This document shows positions 41,345-52,345 of a stretch of 64,000 bases of DNA, piece after piece. The translations under genes and the position numbers were made by a program. The notes beneath the pieces are model-generated. The model made no database searches and was not told the origin of the DNA. It saw only the letters and a list, made by a program, of their open reading frames with translations. Every line of letters starts with the position of its first letter. The stretch's first letter is position 1. The stretch is from Eukaryota sp. TZLM1-RC. Its lineage: Eukaryota; Metamonada: BaSk clade. The stretch is taken from the NCBI GenBank assembly GCA_040285825.1, contig JAUPSS010000004.1, forward strand, positions 868,001 through 932,000. The letters run 5' to 3'.

Positions 41345-41960
41345 TAGTCTTGTTCCAGACTGTAGGTACTCTTCAACATCTTTGGTTCTAGCTTTTTTGC
41401 ACCTTCAAAATTAAGTGATTTGGTCAAAGCATCTAAATAGTAAAAACATTTCGTATTATTAAAATTTAAATGAACACTAGAGGCCGGAACATTACTAGAG
41501 CGAGTGGCACATGTGTCAATAGAACTAGTGGAATCAAAAAAACCAACAAGTGCATAGTCTTTGAATCTTTGACAAAAAAATTAACCAATGAAAAAGGGAG
41601 TATTTATTGATGCAGATAAAATTAGCAAAGGATGTAATTTCTGAAAGAATAATGTTTGACCCATTGAGAAATGAATTATCAGTAAATGACATTATTCATA
41701 GTCAAAGTAGTTTTGGTTAATTCAAAATGACCATCAGCAGCATAACGAAGAAAAACAGTTTCTAAATAAATAATAAAATCAGTAGTAAAAATTGAAACAT
41801 CAAAAAGCAACAATATGGTTAACAAGAGCAATAAGAGATGAATTATTAATACCAACAAGAGTCAACATTAGTAAAAAAACAACTACATGGTTAATACCAA
41901 CAAGAGTTTGGGATAAATGACCAATAGGTGAGGAATCAGACTAAATAACTTCTGAATTAT
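41345..41960 (-). mobile_element. Probable 5' part of an RLE element, unrecognised
   Basis: Minus-strand frames give LVGINNSSLIALVNHIVAFD, FIIYLETVFLRYAADGHFEL, FLNGSNIILSEITSFANF, and SIDTCATRSSNVPASSVHLN with EGAKKLEPKML. Composition is protein-like and the piece lies upstream of RT fragments on the same strand, so it may be the region N-terminal to the RT domain. No known domain is seen. Several one-base breaks. Confidence 0.35.
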
Positions 41961-42689
41961 CAACAGTAAATAGGGGATCAGCAAATGAACAAATTACAGT
42001 GATAGTAGAGGTAGTGGTGACGTGGGTAGTGGAGGTGGGGGTGGTGTGGGTTAAAAAAATCAGTGATGGTGTAACAACATTGGTGGAACAACATTTGAAG
42101 AAAGATAAACATGATAAGGGCTTGGCGAAGTATTGGAAAAAAATGGGGGTGTAATCATTTTGGTATGAAATTTGTATGAGTCTTTTGACAACACTACTGT
42201 GAGTGCAAATTAATGAAATTGATTAATTAGTTGATCAATTAATTGAATTACGGTGGCGTGACATCATGTTTTCCTTATTTTGTGACCCTTGCTCGTAACA
42301 GCTGAAGATTTATTGGATAAAAATCATTGAATATTATTACCCAACCAGCAGTTTGTGAAAATCTTTTGGTCTCGTTTGCACCATGCCACCATGTCAATTG
42401 AATTTACTTACAATACTAAATTCACCACTCTATCACTCTAAAAGTTTCCTGATTTTCTGGTTAGCATTAGATGGTGATGATGAATTTGTTATCATTTACG
42501 TATACTAAAATTGAACATCACACCTCCAGCACAAAAACAGGACTTGTTCAAATGGGGGGATGTTGTCCATTCAATCAATGGTGGTTTTGACACATATTTG
42601 TATTTTCTTTATTGTTTTGATGACCAATGATATTATTGACAATAAACACGTTTATTCTTGGAACAGACACATTTTAGAACTCAACTGAA
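41961..42689. other. Non-coding stretch in copy A
   Basis: No gene seen. Contains a purine-rich GTGG stretch near 42010 and TTTGACAACACTA at 42184-42196, identical to the tip of hAT element 2. Confidence 0.4.
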
Positions 42690-42735
42690 AACCTTAACTA
42701 ATGCTTTTACCTATTCAAACCCCATCAGTTGAATG
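42690..42735 (-). promoter_or_regulatory. Inverted piece of kinase promoter
   Basis: On the minus strand this reads TCAACTGATGGGGTTTGAAT, AGGTAAAAGCATTAGTT, almost the same as 30906-30947 and 11045-11085 upstream of kinase genes 3 and 2. Here no kinase gene follows; an RLE fragment lies next to it. Confidence 0.75.
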
Positions 42736-42753
42736 ACGGGAGTATTTGGTCGT

Positions 42754-43122
42754 TCACTTGAAGTACAACTCGCTTGTTGTAAAACTCCGTAATGTTATTA
42801 CAATGAAATAAATATAACCAGAAAGAGCTTTCAATAACGAAAAAATGATATTGTTTTTCCAAACCAAAAAATCGAAAATGCGACCAGTTTCCTTGAGAAG
42901 TTTTCCTAATTCATTTAAAAAATTGAGACCATTAGTATAAAGAGTATCAATAATAGAAATAGCAATTGGGACAAATTTGATGTTTCTACCTCTTGCTCGA
43001 TTAAGACGTTGTAGAAGGGCTACTTGCTTTGATTTCTTGAAAAGCTCTGGAACTTTGAGTAAATTTCGAATGTCAGAAGTGGAACTTGTTTTTCCCTGTG
43101 ATGCCGTTAGGCAGATGAACAC
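42754..43122 (-). mobile_element. RLE retroelement C-terminal fragment, third lineage
   Basis: A 122-residue minus frame: VPELFKKSKQVALLQRLNRA, NIKFVPIAISIIDTLYTNGL, NFLNELGKLLKETGRIFDFL, WKNNIIFSLLKALSGYIYFI. The pattern (FVPIAIS, the LNELGK helix, WKNNIIFSLLKAL) matches the RLE C-terminus (YPFVFSLFG, LDDFEMIVKRRTGR, WQNRIVFSIFKGM) at low identity. Confidence 0.6.
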
Positions 43123-43432
43123 ACGAGGGAGAAAGAGAAATCTAAGTTTATTAATAAAACTGTTTCATAAACGAGTATCACGTCATCAGTCAAAAATACA
43201 AAGATACCTACTGATTCAATTTGAGTTCGACAATAACACCTGGAGATACGGTAGTTCAATCGATAGTTAGTTCAGCTCCATCAAACCATGAACATTGAAC
43301 GTCACCTCGTTTTGATGTTATTTACATCTACATAGCATTTTATGGTGTTAAAAACTCAAATATTATCAAATTACCAACCCATAATTGATACCTGCGAACC
43401 TCATTTAAATTTACATATTGTGGTAACAAGTC

Positions 43433-44698
43433 GTGAGAACAGAATTTTTTGCTGATTTATTGGATGTAGAACCAGGAATGTTGAAAGGCCATTTATTTTC
43501 TTCAGCAAATTTGGGTGGTATTGGTTTTACTAAATCTTCAATTTTGTGTCAATCAGCATTCTTGGGTGGTGGCAAAATTTTATTTATGAATTTTCTCGTA
43601 GATTTCCTGATGATTCTCATCTGTTAGTCCCCAATTGTAGTCCCTATTTGTATGAGTTATCTTGTGAACTTGAAAAATTACCGCCACAAATTTGGACCAA
43701 ATGTTTTCCTCAATCAATTCAAGAAATTCCAAACCGTTCTCTATTTAATTTACAGTTTTGCTGTAAAAAGCTTCAACAAAAATTGTCAAAGATTTTTGAA
43801 AGCTTGGATTTTGATGTTAGACTTGGCTTGGCCAAGAAAAAAAGAATCCCGCTTTTGCAAATCTTTTACAAGATATGTGTGACAGTACTTCTTCTGCCTT
43901 AGTAACAACAATTCCACAAGTTTATGGTACTCTCTTATCCGATTCTGCTTGGACTCTGAATATGAGATTTCGTTCCTTTATCTGGCCTGATAATTTACCT
44001 CATAATTTAATTTGTAAATGTTCTCGAGAAATTACAACTACTCATTTGTTAAATTGTAAACATTTTATTACTTTTAGAAGCAAGGTTCATGATGCTGTAA
44101 GAGACCAGTTATATTGTATGTGTAAATCTCATAGAATTGAATCCTTCTTGGAACCTCTGTTGTCAAATCTGTTTGATGCTGAAAATGATTTTCATAAGAA
44201 TGATAGAGGTGATGTCATATTTCCTGGATTAGATGGAAGCTTTATTTTATTGGATGTAATGTCTGTTGATCCTTGTAATGCCTCAAATGAAAGGCTTGTT
44301 AATTCTGAAATTCATAATCCCCTTTCAAATGCTGAAAATTTTAAATTCAAAAATACAATGAACTTTTGTCCAAATTGGCCAGTCTACAGCATGCAAAAAT
44401 ACAATTTGTATCCATTTGTATTTTCCTTTTGGTTCACTTGCACCAACTGCTTTACGTTTTTTGGATGATTTTTGAAATGATTGTAAAGAGAAGAACTGGC
44501 AGAAATTTCAACAGATTGTTTTGGCAAAATAGAATTGTGTTTTCTATTTTTAAGGGGATGTTGAAGATGGTTTCTGGTGCTTTGCTTTCTCTTGGATCTC
44601 ACTATGAGAGAGTTGCATCTAGTGTTTTTGTTTTGGGAGAGATGGATTTATTAGATGTTGATTTATAGGTTTAGAATAAAATTAAATTTTAAAAAAAA
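43433..44698 (+). mobile_element. 5'-truncated RLE retroelement, plus strand (copy A)
   Basis: Starts abruptly at LRTEFFADLLDVEPGMLKGH. It continues ANLGGIGFTKSSILCQSAFL, PPQIWTKCFPQSIQEIPNRS, FDVRLGLAKKKR, then the knuckle CKCSREITTTHLLNC, FRSKVHDAVRDQLYCMCKSH, the endonuclease block NDRGDVIFPGLDGSFILLDV, and WQNRIVFSIFKGMLKMVSGA ending MDLLDVDL with TAG at 44666-44668. AATAAAATTAAATT and an A9 run follow. The knuckle-RLE order is that of R2-like non-LTR elements. In copy A the frame breaks at 43575, 43866 and about 44355-44480; copy B keeps more of it. Confidence 0.88.
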
Positions 44699-47600
44699 AT
44701 CTTGGTAAATATTGAATTTTGTGTGGGATTGAATACTAAACTGAGTTTGTCAAGACTTGAGCTATGACGACTTATTCTTTCACATTGGACACGATTACCT
44801 TGTTTATTACGAGTTTCTGTAAATTGGAATAATAAATTAGTAATTGGAGAGTGAAAAAAAGGAGGATCAAATTTTAAAAATTCTTCACGCCCAGGAGCAC
44901 TACCAGACTCATCTAAAACTAGTAAGTTTTGTTGCCGATAAAAAGAATTTTCAGTAATTAAAAGACTCATCCACTTTGATCATTAATCCATAAATGAATC
45001 AACTTGAGATTTTAGCTGGAAAGTTGCATCTTTGCCAATACCTTCAATATACGTGACATCTTTGACTCTTTTCGGTCCAATTTTAGCTCGATTGAGTGCA
45101 CTGTTAACAAAAATATCAGAGCCACAGTATTCAGGAGGCAGAAAACGAAAACATTAGAGGAAAATGAAAAAGTGGCGACAATTTGAAGTAGAAATGTTTT
45201 CGCAAAACTATCTTTTTTGATTGTAAGGTATGGAAAGTTAAAATTTGAATCATCCACAAAGTCCAATTGTTCCACAAATTCCTCATCTTCTTTCCCCTTT
45301 CGATTGACCTTGCTGACGTCATCATTTTGACTGTGTATGGGTAACGATTGTGTAGTTTCCGATACTTGACGAGAACAAACTAGAGGAGCACAACGTTCCA
45401 TAAAAGAACTATAACTAATCACTGGAATATCATCGTCAAGGTTAGGGTTAGGGTTAGGGTTGGTATCAGAAATTTGTGGATCGGAAACCATGGAGTCAAG
45501 TTGGCAATCACCATTGTCGACTTGGGAGTAACAAAAAGCTACCCCCTCTGCAATCAAATCTTCATCACTATCATCATCAACAATGCTGACGTCATCGTGA
45601 TCCCCACTTGTAACTCACTCGTCACCGCATCCTGACACGTGTCAGGATGCGGTGATTGAACAGCTCACTACGTCGAGGTTGGGGAACAAGGCCAAATTTT
45701 GAAAATTCTTGTCGTACTTGGATAACAACATCGTGAAGTTCCTGAAGCCAAAAAAGTGACAAGAAATAGGGTAATTCTTCAATAATTTCTTGGGGATTTT
45801 CTAAATTATCAATAATATAACCCTTCTTCTTGATGAACCACAGATAAGCATCAACCCCAGCAACTAGATCAGACCTCGATCCACCAGAAAAATTCAATAA
45901 TGATTTCATACCGGCAGCTGGATTACCCATTGGTGTCTTGATTGGACACTTTCGGTCAGATATACAAGCAGCAATGATGGCGTATTCACCCAACCCCAAA
46001 CAACAGCCATAAAAGGCCATTTTAGCAGCCTTAATTGATAGGGGCACTGATAAAACAACTCTTCCCATTGAAAAAGTGTATGGGAGTTTTGGGTAAGGTC
46101 AGAATTTTCGTTGACAATAACCCCTTCCCTAATTAAAACATTATAAGCTTGCGAAACACGATTGAGATAAGGGGTGCAGGCAAGGATTGTAGTAGCTGTT
46201 CAGGCTCAATTACCCCTATATTTAAGCAACTCATTACTAAACGTGTTAGCGAAACTCTGAGCGTCATGGGTTTACTTTCTTCGAGTAGACAATTGTCATA
46301 CAAAAAATTTGGGATCATTCTAACCACTACCCCAGGCCCCAACCTTTCAACTCGACCCTCAAGTTGAGTTAATAACTGTTTCGACGCCCAGGTTTCCACT
46401 AGAATGTCGTTCCGCTCAGCTTCTTTATACCAAACTTCCTTATGAACACACGTGTCGATTACGATATTAATGTCAGGAATTGTAAGCGAAGACTCTGCGA
46501 TATTTGTTGCTAAAATAACCTTTACTCTGTTTCTTCTTCTTTTTGATTTAGGCTTTAAGGCCTTTTCATTATCTTTCGAAGACAAACTGGAGTGAAGCAT
46601 GCAAACGTCAATTTTGCCAGCGATTGGTGACGTGGCAAAGGCATCTGCAAGCTCATTAATGATACCCATTCCAGGTAAAAAGATCAGAATTCCATTGACT
46701 TTATGGAAATGTCGAGAAAATAATTTTTTTCTTAATTATGCCCTCTACAAAGGTAGGTAATTGCTGACGAATTTCAAAATTACATCGAACAGGGACAGAA
46801 GGGTCTGAAAAAAATTGAAATTCCGAATTATCATAGGTGAAATATCGTCCAAAAAGGGAATCATCCAAATAATACCTGAAAATTTCAAATTTACGACCAG
46901 AAACTTGTACACTTGTGTGCAATCGTGAGGGAATATTTGAATAAAACTTACCAAACTGCTCCTCAGACTCTGACCCCAACATACGGTTAGGGTTAGGGTT
47001 GAAATTTGAAACGTATTGATCTGCGTATAAATCTGCCAAATTACTTGTGGGCAAAGTGGCAGACATGAACACATTTCTTGATGGTTTTTTTCGCCAATAA
47101 GAACTTACACAAAGTCAAACAAAGTTCACCATCAACGTCACGATTATGGACCTCATCAAAAATCAAAACATCAATTTGATTGCTTCCATTTTGGTCGCTC
47201 AAAATTGACTTTAAAAGACCCTGACACACCCCATTCGTCACAAATTTAATCCTACAATCAGATGTGAAACAAGCATCCCCTCCGATATGATACCCAATTA
47301 GAGAAGGAAAAAGGAGTCCCCATTCATTGGAAACTCTTCTAGCTAGAGTGTAGCAAGGAACTCTTTGTTGTTGGGAGACGACTATATGGGGTAGAGGAAC
47401 ATTGGATTCAGCAGCATCGTCAAGAATCATTTTGGCTAGTTGGGTTGATTTTCCTATTGTTAGTTTGTTTAAAAAAAGATGGGAATGGAAAATTCAACAA
47501 CTTAAATGAAATAGAATAACAACTCGGGATTCATATAAATGTTGGGTCATTATTACCGGAATATGGTCCACACAATAAAAAAACCAAGTAATTTCAACTA

Positions 47601-47715
47601 AAACAACATTTAATTCAAATAATTTGGTAAGACCAAATCCCACACTAACTCAACATACCAGAACCAATTTCAGCAGCAATAGTAAAAATGATTTACTGAG
47701 GCTCATATGAAGTTC
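44689..47715 (-). CDS. DExH-box RNA helicase (copy A), frameshifted
   Basis: Minus-strand gene for an ATP-dependent RNA helicase of the DEAH/DHX type. Exon 1 ends IAAEIGSG and exon 2 begins KSTQLAKMILDDAA, so Walker A (GSGKST) spans a 205-bp intron at 47454-47658. Then VSQQQRVPCYTLARRVSNEW (motif Ia), GYHIGG, IKFVTNGVC (Ib), DEVHNRD (motif II, usually DEVHER), SATLP (III), GILIFLPGMG (IV), ATNIAESSLTIPDINIVIDT (V) and QLEGRVERLG (VI, usually QRxGRxGR, so its first Arg and a Gly are changed). A winged-helix segment and HA2-like region follow (MGRVVLSVPLSIKAAKMAFY), then an acidic tail with EEFVEQLDFVDDS. In copy A frames break near 47080, 46718 and 46160, and again before 45620. All lie in or next to homopolymers, so a functional gene with sequence errors is possible. 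The 5' start is not identified. Confidence 0.75.
45440..45461. repeat. Interstitial TTAGGG repeat in helicase (A)
   Basis: Three and a half GGTTAG units in a row. On the minus strand they encode NPNPNPN within the acidic tail of the helicase. A second, shorter tract, 46985-47000, encodes NPNPN after the SATLP motif. Confidence 0.9.
45622..45655. repeat. 34-bp perfect palindrome (A)
   Basis: TCACCGCATCCTGACAC followed directly by its exact reverse complement; no spacer. GC-rich against an AT-rich background, centred on ACGTGT. It falls at the frame break between the HA2-like part and the acidic tail of the helicase, so it may be an insertion that disrupts the gene, or a cruciform or hairpin site. 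Confidence 0.9.
47454..47658 (-). other. Spliceosomal intron in helicase Walker A
   Basis: On the minus strand the 5' splice site is G|GTATGT and the 3' end is ACTAACAATAG|G. The branch-point-like CTAAC lies within six bases of the splice site, and splicing joins GGT-TCT-G to GA-AAA-TCA, giving GSGKS in frame. 205 bp long. This is the best supported intron in the window. Confidence 0.85.
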
Positions 47716-48069
47716 CTTGTTTCGTATATTGCCCAATGGTTGTTTATTACAATCATTGATCAAATCTTTAAAGTCCATTTTGGGACAATTATTATAACAA
47801 TTGTGTTGTCAAAGTCCGTGCTATGGTCATTTGTGTAGTCATTGGTATGATTGATTGAATGATTTTCGATTTGGAATCTAAGTGCCACTTTTGCAAGGGC
47901 TCATCTTTAACAATGATCGTCTTGAAAAAAAGGGAAGAAGCAAAGCATCACTTATTTATTATAACATTTATTAAATACACCCAGTCATATGAAAATTACT
48001 AATGAAAACACATTTGGTGACAAAATACTTTGAAATACAAAACAACCTAATAACTTGCATGGATGTTGA
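47716..48069. other. No gene seen
   Basis: AT-rich spacer upstream (minus strand) of the helicase exon; would include any further 5' exons and the promoter, which I cannot place. Confidence 0.4.
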
Positions 48070-48476
48070 TTAGAGCCATATCTGTTTTTAGTAACCCCTT
48101 CCAACTCCACTACATTAATACAGACGACTGGTGAACAAATAAAATTATCTATAAGGGACTGTAAACTGTATAACGCTGACGATACTAACGATGTTGAGTT
48201 ACTTAGGGTATTCGCAGATAGTGATTCAGGTAAACATGTCATCGAAGAAATCTTTAGCGAGTGTAATACTGCTCAAGGAACCTTCTGTACTGAGAAATGG
48301 TTTGGTGGAGATACTACCGATGAACCACTCCATTCTATAAGATACTCAGAAGTGTATCAACGATTTGATAAGAAACCAAAAGAAGATAACGAAAAATCTA
48401 TTGAATCCAACAACGCAGCTCGCCCTCGCCCCGTGCCTCAGCAAAAGCGTCATCCGTTTTTGCTAAATCTTTGCTA
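48070..48476 (+). other. Unrecognised open frame without clear start
   Basis: Open for about 135 codons with no early ATG: TGEQIKLSIRDCKLYNADDT, NDVELLRVFADSDSGKHVIE, EIFSECNTAQGTFCTEKWFG and a Pro/Arg end (NAARPRPVPQQKRHPF). Composition is protein-like, so it could be an internal or last exon or a fragment of an element. No family recognised. Confidence 0.35.
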
Positions 48477-48491
48477 AATCTTTGCTAAATC
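48459..48491. repeat. 11-bp motif in triplicate
   Basis: TTTGCTAAATC repeated three times exactly in tandem, directly at the border of the RCC1 relic. Confidence 0.9.
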
Positions 48492-48770
48492 TTCCAGTTT
48501 TGCGGACGCTCTAAGTCACCATATAGCATATCTAGAGTCGCCACCTAGCTTAACAACCTCAACATTTGGGAAAAATGATAATAATTGTGGATCATAATCA
48601 ACTTCATCATAGTAAACATCAAGTTTTTTAATTCTAGTATTAATTACTTTGAGGCCAATATAATCAGCAGATATTTGAAATTTTAAATCACAAATACTTT
48701 CGTTTAAATTTAAATCTTGAGGATCTTTTAAAAACAACTTCTTTTTGAATTGTATGATCATTGATTAAGT
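48492..48770 (-). pseudogene. RCC1-gene C-terminal relic
   Basis: The minus frame KKKLFLKDPQDLNLNESICD, LKFQISADYIGLKVINTR, KKLDVYYDEVDYDPQLLSFF, PNVEVVKLGGDSRY closely matches the 3' coding part of the RCC1-like gene at 2310-2516. It keeps the natural continuation that is inverted in that copy. About 85 codons survive. Confidence 0.8.
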
Positions 48771-48786
48771 CTTTTTCTTTTTCTTA

Positions 48787-49768
48787 ATGTATCACACCTT
48801 TCTTGAAATCCTTCTCATGACTATCGTTCTTCCTCGTCATGCTATAGATTCACACTATAGATACATTAAAAATAAAGATAGGTTAAGTCTCATCACATTT
48901 TTAATTGAAATCTCAGGGCCAGTATTAAACATTCCGCTTATATCTCATCTGGAAGCACATTCTGGCGAAGGAAACAGCTGTCTTTCAGTGATACAACATG
49001 ACTGTTCAATTAAAGATGAAGAATTGGTTAGACATTGATTCGATCTGAAGCAAATCTGTTTTTGTATAATAAATAGATTATAATTCTGTTTATTACTCAA
49101 TAATCAGGTTGTTGTTGCTGTTAAATGATATCGTATTTGATCCTGGTTGCGACACTGGTCTTGTATCTGAATGAATAGACCAACAGACATTTCATATAGT
49201 ATTTTCGTTCATTTGTCAGATATCAGTAACGATTACACGTGGAAGTCCCATTGTAATGAGTGGCTGAGTGCAATTTACTTTAATGATGATTTAAGTGGTA
49301 AATTGAATCACATTGGCGAAAAACCTCACCTTGTTTGATCATAGGAACATTATCATAAACAAATTATTATTGAACAAATCAGTTTAACTGAAATACAGTC
49401 TTTTCTAGAACCAAGCAAAAGCAGCTTCGCACAGTAAGAATTGGTTATGAGTGTGTAGGATTTTGGTTTGGGACTTCAATTCTGACAAATTTGAAAGAGC
49501 CATCTTGACTCAACTCAGCTCATGTTTGCTAAACGATAAGCTTGATGGACAGCCCATTTCTGAGTACACCATGTGAACGTCGAGTTGAAGCTAATAGAAA
49601 AAAAGAGCAACAATTGAAATGCAGCTTAACTGAATGTTCTGTTCACAATAAGCATGAAATTCATGTGTCTTTTTGATTTCAGACTCATTGACTCCTCATT
49701 TGGTATGTAAGAAGTCCCTCAAATAAACTCTCATGAAGAAGTGGGGTTGAAATTCTTTTGATATGCTC
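48787..49768. other. Mostly non-coding
   Basis: One open frame (48787-49038 plus, MYHTFLEILLMTIVLPRHAI...) of unknown meaning; otherwise nothing supported. Confidence 0.35.
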
Positions 49769-50146
49769 TCACACTGTATCTATTGGTATGTTTGTTTCAA
49801 TTAGTTCGTCATAAATGGCCTTTTTATCATCTTGTATTATCTTATGTAGCACAAATACTCCACTAATAAGGTTAACTGGTTCTACAGCAAATAGCTTTTG
49901 ACATTGTTTTGACATTTTTGATTTGGTCTGCATCGAATGAATGTACATATCTCTGTTAAACTTTGGTTTCCTTATTGAATGGGATCTAACCCCACAAGAG
50001 CATCCTTTGCATATAGTTTTCATCAATACTTTCTGATGGACCATTGTTATGATTCTTTTGTTTTTCTTAAAAGAGGGGACATCTGTTTTTTCATTCCACA
50101 TAAATGCCAGAAGTAAATGACTTGGTTCCACGTCATCAAAATACAT
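49769..50146 (-). CDS. Unrecognised 125-residue open frame
   Basis: From the ATG at 50144-50146: MYFDDVEPSHLLLAFMWNEK, a basic stretch (PSFKKNKRIITMVHQKVLMK), a cysteine cluster TICKGCSCGVRSHSIRKPKF, and a C-terminus FAVEPVNLISGVFVLHKIIQ. No family recognised; the C-x-x-C-x-C cluster could bind metal. It may be a transposon fragment. Confidence 0.35.
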   Translation of the reverse strand: MYFDDVEPSHLLLAFMWNEKTDVPSFKKNKRIITMVHQKVLMKTICKGCSCGVRSHSIRKPKFNRDMYIHSMQTKSKMSKQCQKLFAVEPVNLISGVFVLHKIIQDDKKAIYDELIETNIPIDTV

Positions 50147-50149
50147 TAT

Positions 50150-51496
50150 TGCTTACGCTTTGCTTGACACCAATGGTGTCCAGGTTTTGTAATTCAGTTA
50201 GAGGTGTTTTGTTCATCTAGGTGTTGGTGTTATCTTTATTGGTGAATTTTTCGGGTGTCTTTGGTGCCTCCGTACTGGTATGTTAGGACATTCAATTATA
50301 TTTGTCACTTCGATTCGCACTGCAAATTTTTCTTTTTACAACCTTTGTAGTGTGTTAGGGGTTCTACAATCGAATGGTTTTTTTCTAGAGAATCTTTTAG
50401 TTCAATTACATTCAATCTTCTTCTAAACACTATAATATAATCTATTATTGTTTATGGCCTTATTTAGTGTCTTTCTTTGATAAACACCTGTTTAAAATGA
50501 ATAAATTTAAAGACAACTTGTTCAATGACACCAGATTCCTATAAATAATAAGTACAAATAACAGACTTTTTGACAGAAAATTTGTTAGTAGCAGAATAAA
50601 AATAACCAAGAACAGAAACTACAAGCCACTAAACAACATCTATTACTGAAAAGGAAGAAACACTGATGAAATAAACCAATATATGAATTATTCAAAGCAA
50701 CCCACTTGTTCTGTCACATTGTGCTTGTTGAGAAGCAGTAATCCTCCACCAGTTGTAAAAAAACAATTATTCAACAAATAGAATCAACAGCTATAATGTT
50801 ACTTATTGAAGAAAGAATAAAGCTAAAACTGTTGATCAAAACTGTTGCTTGGAATGTTGGACAGAAGATATTTACCATGTTTTGAAAACAAATTTTCAAA
50901 AAACACCCTCTTCTAAGTTTAATGCATTAAAAGTTAAAAAAATTCCAACAATTGTAGATAATTTTAAGTTATGTCCTAACAGTAGTCATTCCCATTTCTG
51001 TTTTAGAATTTTTTTCATAATGATATCACCATTGTTTAATTGATTATTATGTTACATTGCATTGGTTGACCTCTTTTTATTGTACATATCTGGTATTTTG
51101 CATAATCCAAAAAACAAAACGAGATCAGTTTTACACATGAAAAACTTAACATGTATTCTTTCAGGGATTTGTTGCAGTAATTTTAGTAACCCTTAAATTT
51201 AATAGTTTACATTAAAGTTAAAGTGTCGGAAATATACAATAAAATAACACAATTTTTGAACCAATTGCTAATCAAAAATTCTAATTTCAATTTGAGAATT
51301 ATGAAAGTTTAAATATTAGCTGTCAAATAGAAAAGGTCTTGATTGAAATGATCTCAAACCTTACATTCAATGAACAAAAAGTTTGATGTCAAGAACTTAA
51401 AAAAAAATCAAATTTAAAACCAAAACATTGCTTTTTGAATTAAATTTTTGTTGGAATTTTCCAGGCAAATGTTGCAAAGTACACAACATTGAATCT
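50150..51496. other. No gene seen
   Basis: AT-rich with short frames only. The largest (50849-51043 plus) has no recognisable feature. Confidence 0.4.
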
Positions 51497-51594
51497 TACG
51501 ATGTTGAAGATAGTAGGATACATGGATGATATCTCAATTATTGGTCCATTAAATGTTTTAAATGAAATAACTTCTGAAGCCTCATTTTTTTTCA
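51497..51594 (+). mobile_element. RT motif C scrap
   Basis: The plus frame MLKIVGYMDDISIIGPLNVL followed by NEITSEAS matches RT catalytic motif C and following residues of the RLE elements (IVAYMDDISIIGSFGSL). It ends exactly where copy B begins at 51595. Confidence 0.75.
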
Positions 51595-51807
51595 CGTTTT
51601 TACCAAAAAGCTGCTGAATTGGGTAATGAGTATGGAATGTTTAATTTAGGTAATCGTTATGAACACGGTAAAGGTGTACCTCAAGACCTTCACCAAGCTA
51701 TTGAATGGTACGAAAAGGTCAAGGATGCTGGTTATCCAGGAGCTGCTAAAAGGGTAGAACGTTGTAAAAGAAAGCTTACCAGAAGTTCAAGAAGTAGAAG
51801 ATTATAA
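51595..51807 (+). pseudogene. Sel1 tail relic at copy B border
   Basis: The last 62 residues of a kinase-Sel1 gene, NEYGMFNLGNRYEHGKGVPQ through KLTRSSRSRRL, cut off in mid-repeat by the duplication junction. AATAAA follows at about 51824. Confidence 0.8.
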
Positions 51808-51864
51808 GGTACTGTGGTCTATTCAATAAATAACTTTGTTTATTAATGTTTTCTTTTAGTCATA

Positions 51865-52345
51865 GATGAAGCTTACGTCATGACGTCATAAAAAATCATG
51901 AATTTTGTATTTTTTTAACCATTTTATTCTACCGAGAAACTAAACAACAAAATTAAAATTCTCTCTGCACAACACATATCAGCCAAAAAGAATTGACTAA
52001 AAGTTTTTCCTTCCTAAAAACGACCAAGAAATAATAAAGCAGAAGACATATAGAGAACAACACCTTTAAAAATTGAAAACACAATTCTGTTCTGCCAAAA
52101 TTCTTCCTGTACGTTGTTTTACAATTTCAAATAAATTATCCAAAAAAGATAAAGCAAGTGGTCCAAGCGTTCAATGTAGGGAAAAGGCAAATGGACAAAG
52201 GACTCAATGAGTGTAAAATTCAGCATTCGAGGAAACCAATTTTGCCTTATATTTATCAATTTTAGTGTTTTCGGCAACAGCCAACAAAACAAAAGAGGTT
52301 CTAACGGATCACTTTGCTTCACACCACTTGATGAAATCAAAATGC
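51865..52345 (-). mobile_element. RLE retroelement scrap (copy B)
   Basis: Counterpart of 35020-35500 with the same degenerate motif B (SSSGVKQSDPLEP) and joined C-terminus. Confidence 0.7.

Larger units (their letters stand above)
34750..47153. repeat. Long direct duplication, copy A
   Basis: Starts at CGTTTTTACCAAAAAGCTGC in a Sel1 relic and runs at least to 47153, where copy B leaves the window. Alignment by eye at many points gives an offset of 16845-16848 bp. Differences are rare single bases and mostly homopolymer length changes. Confidence 0.93.

Noticed and set aside
43433-44470. Several separate genes in the plus-strand frames of copy A
   Set aside because: Copy B shows the same region as one retroelement with a single break, so the split frames are pieces of one element.
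45440-45461. A chromosome end or telomere
   Set aside because: The tract is only 22 bp, lies within an open reading frame, and is repeated identically in copy B.
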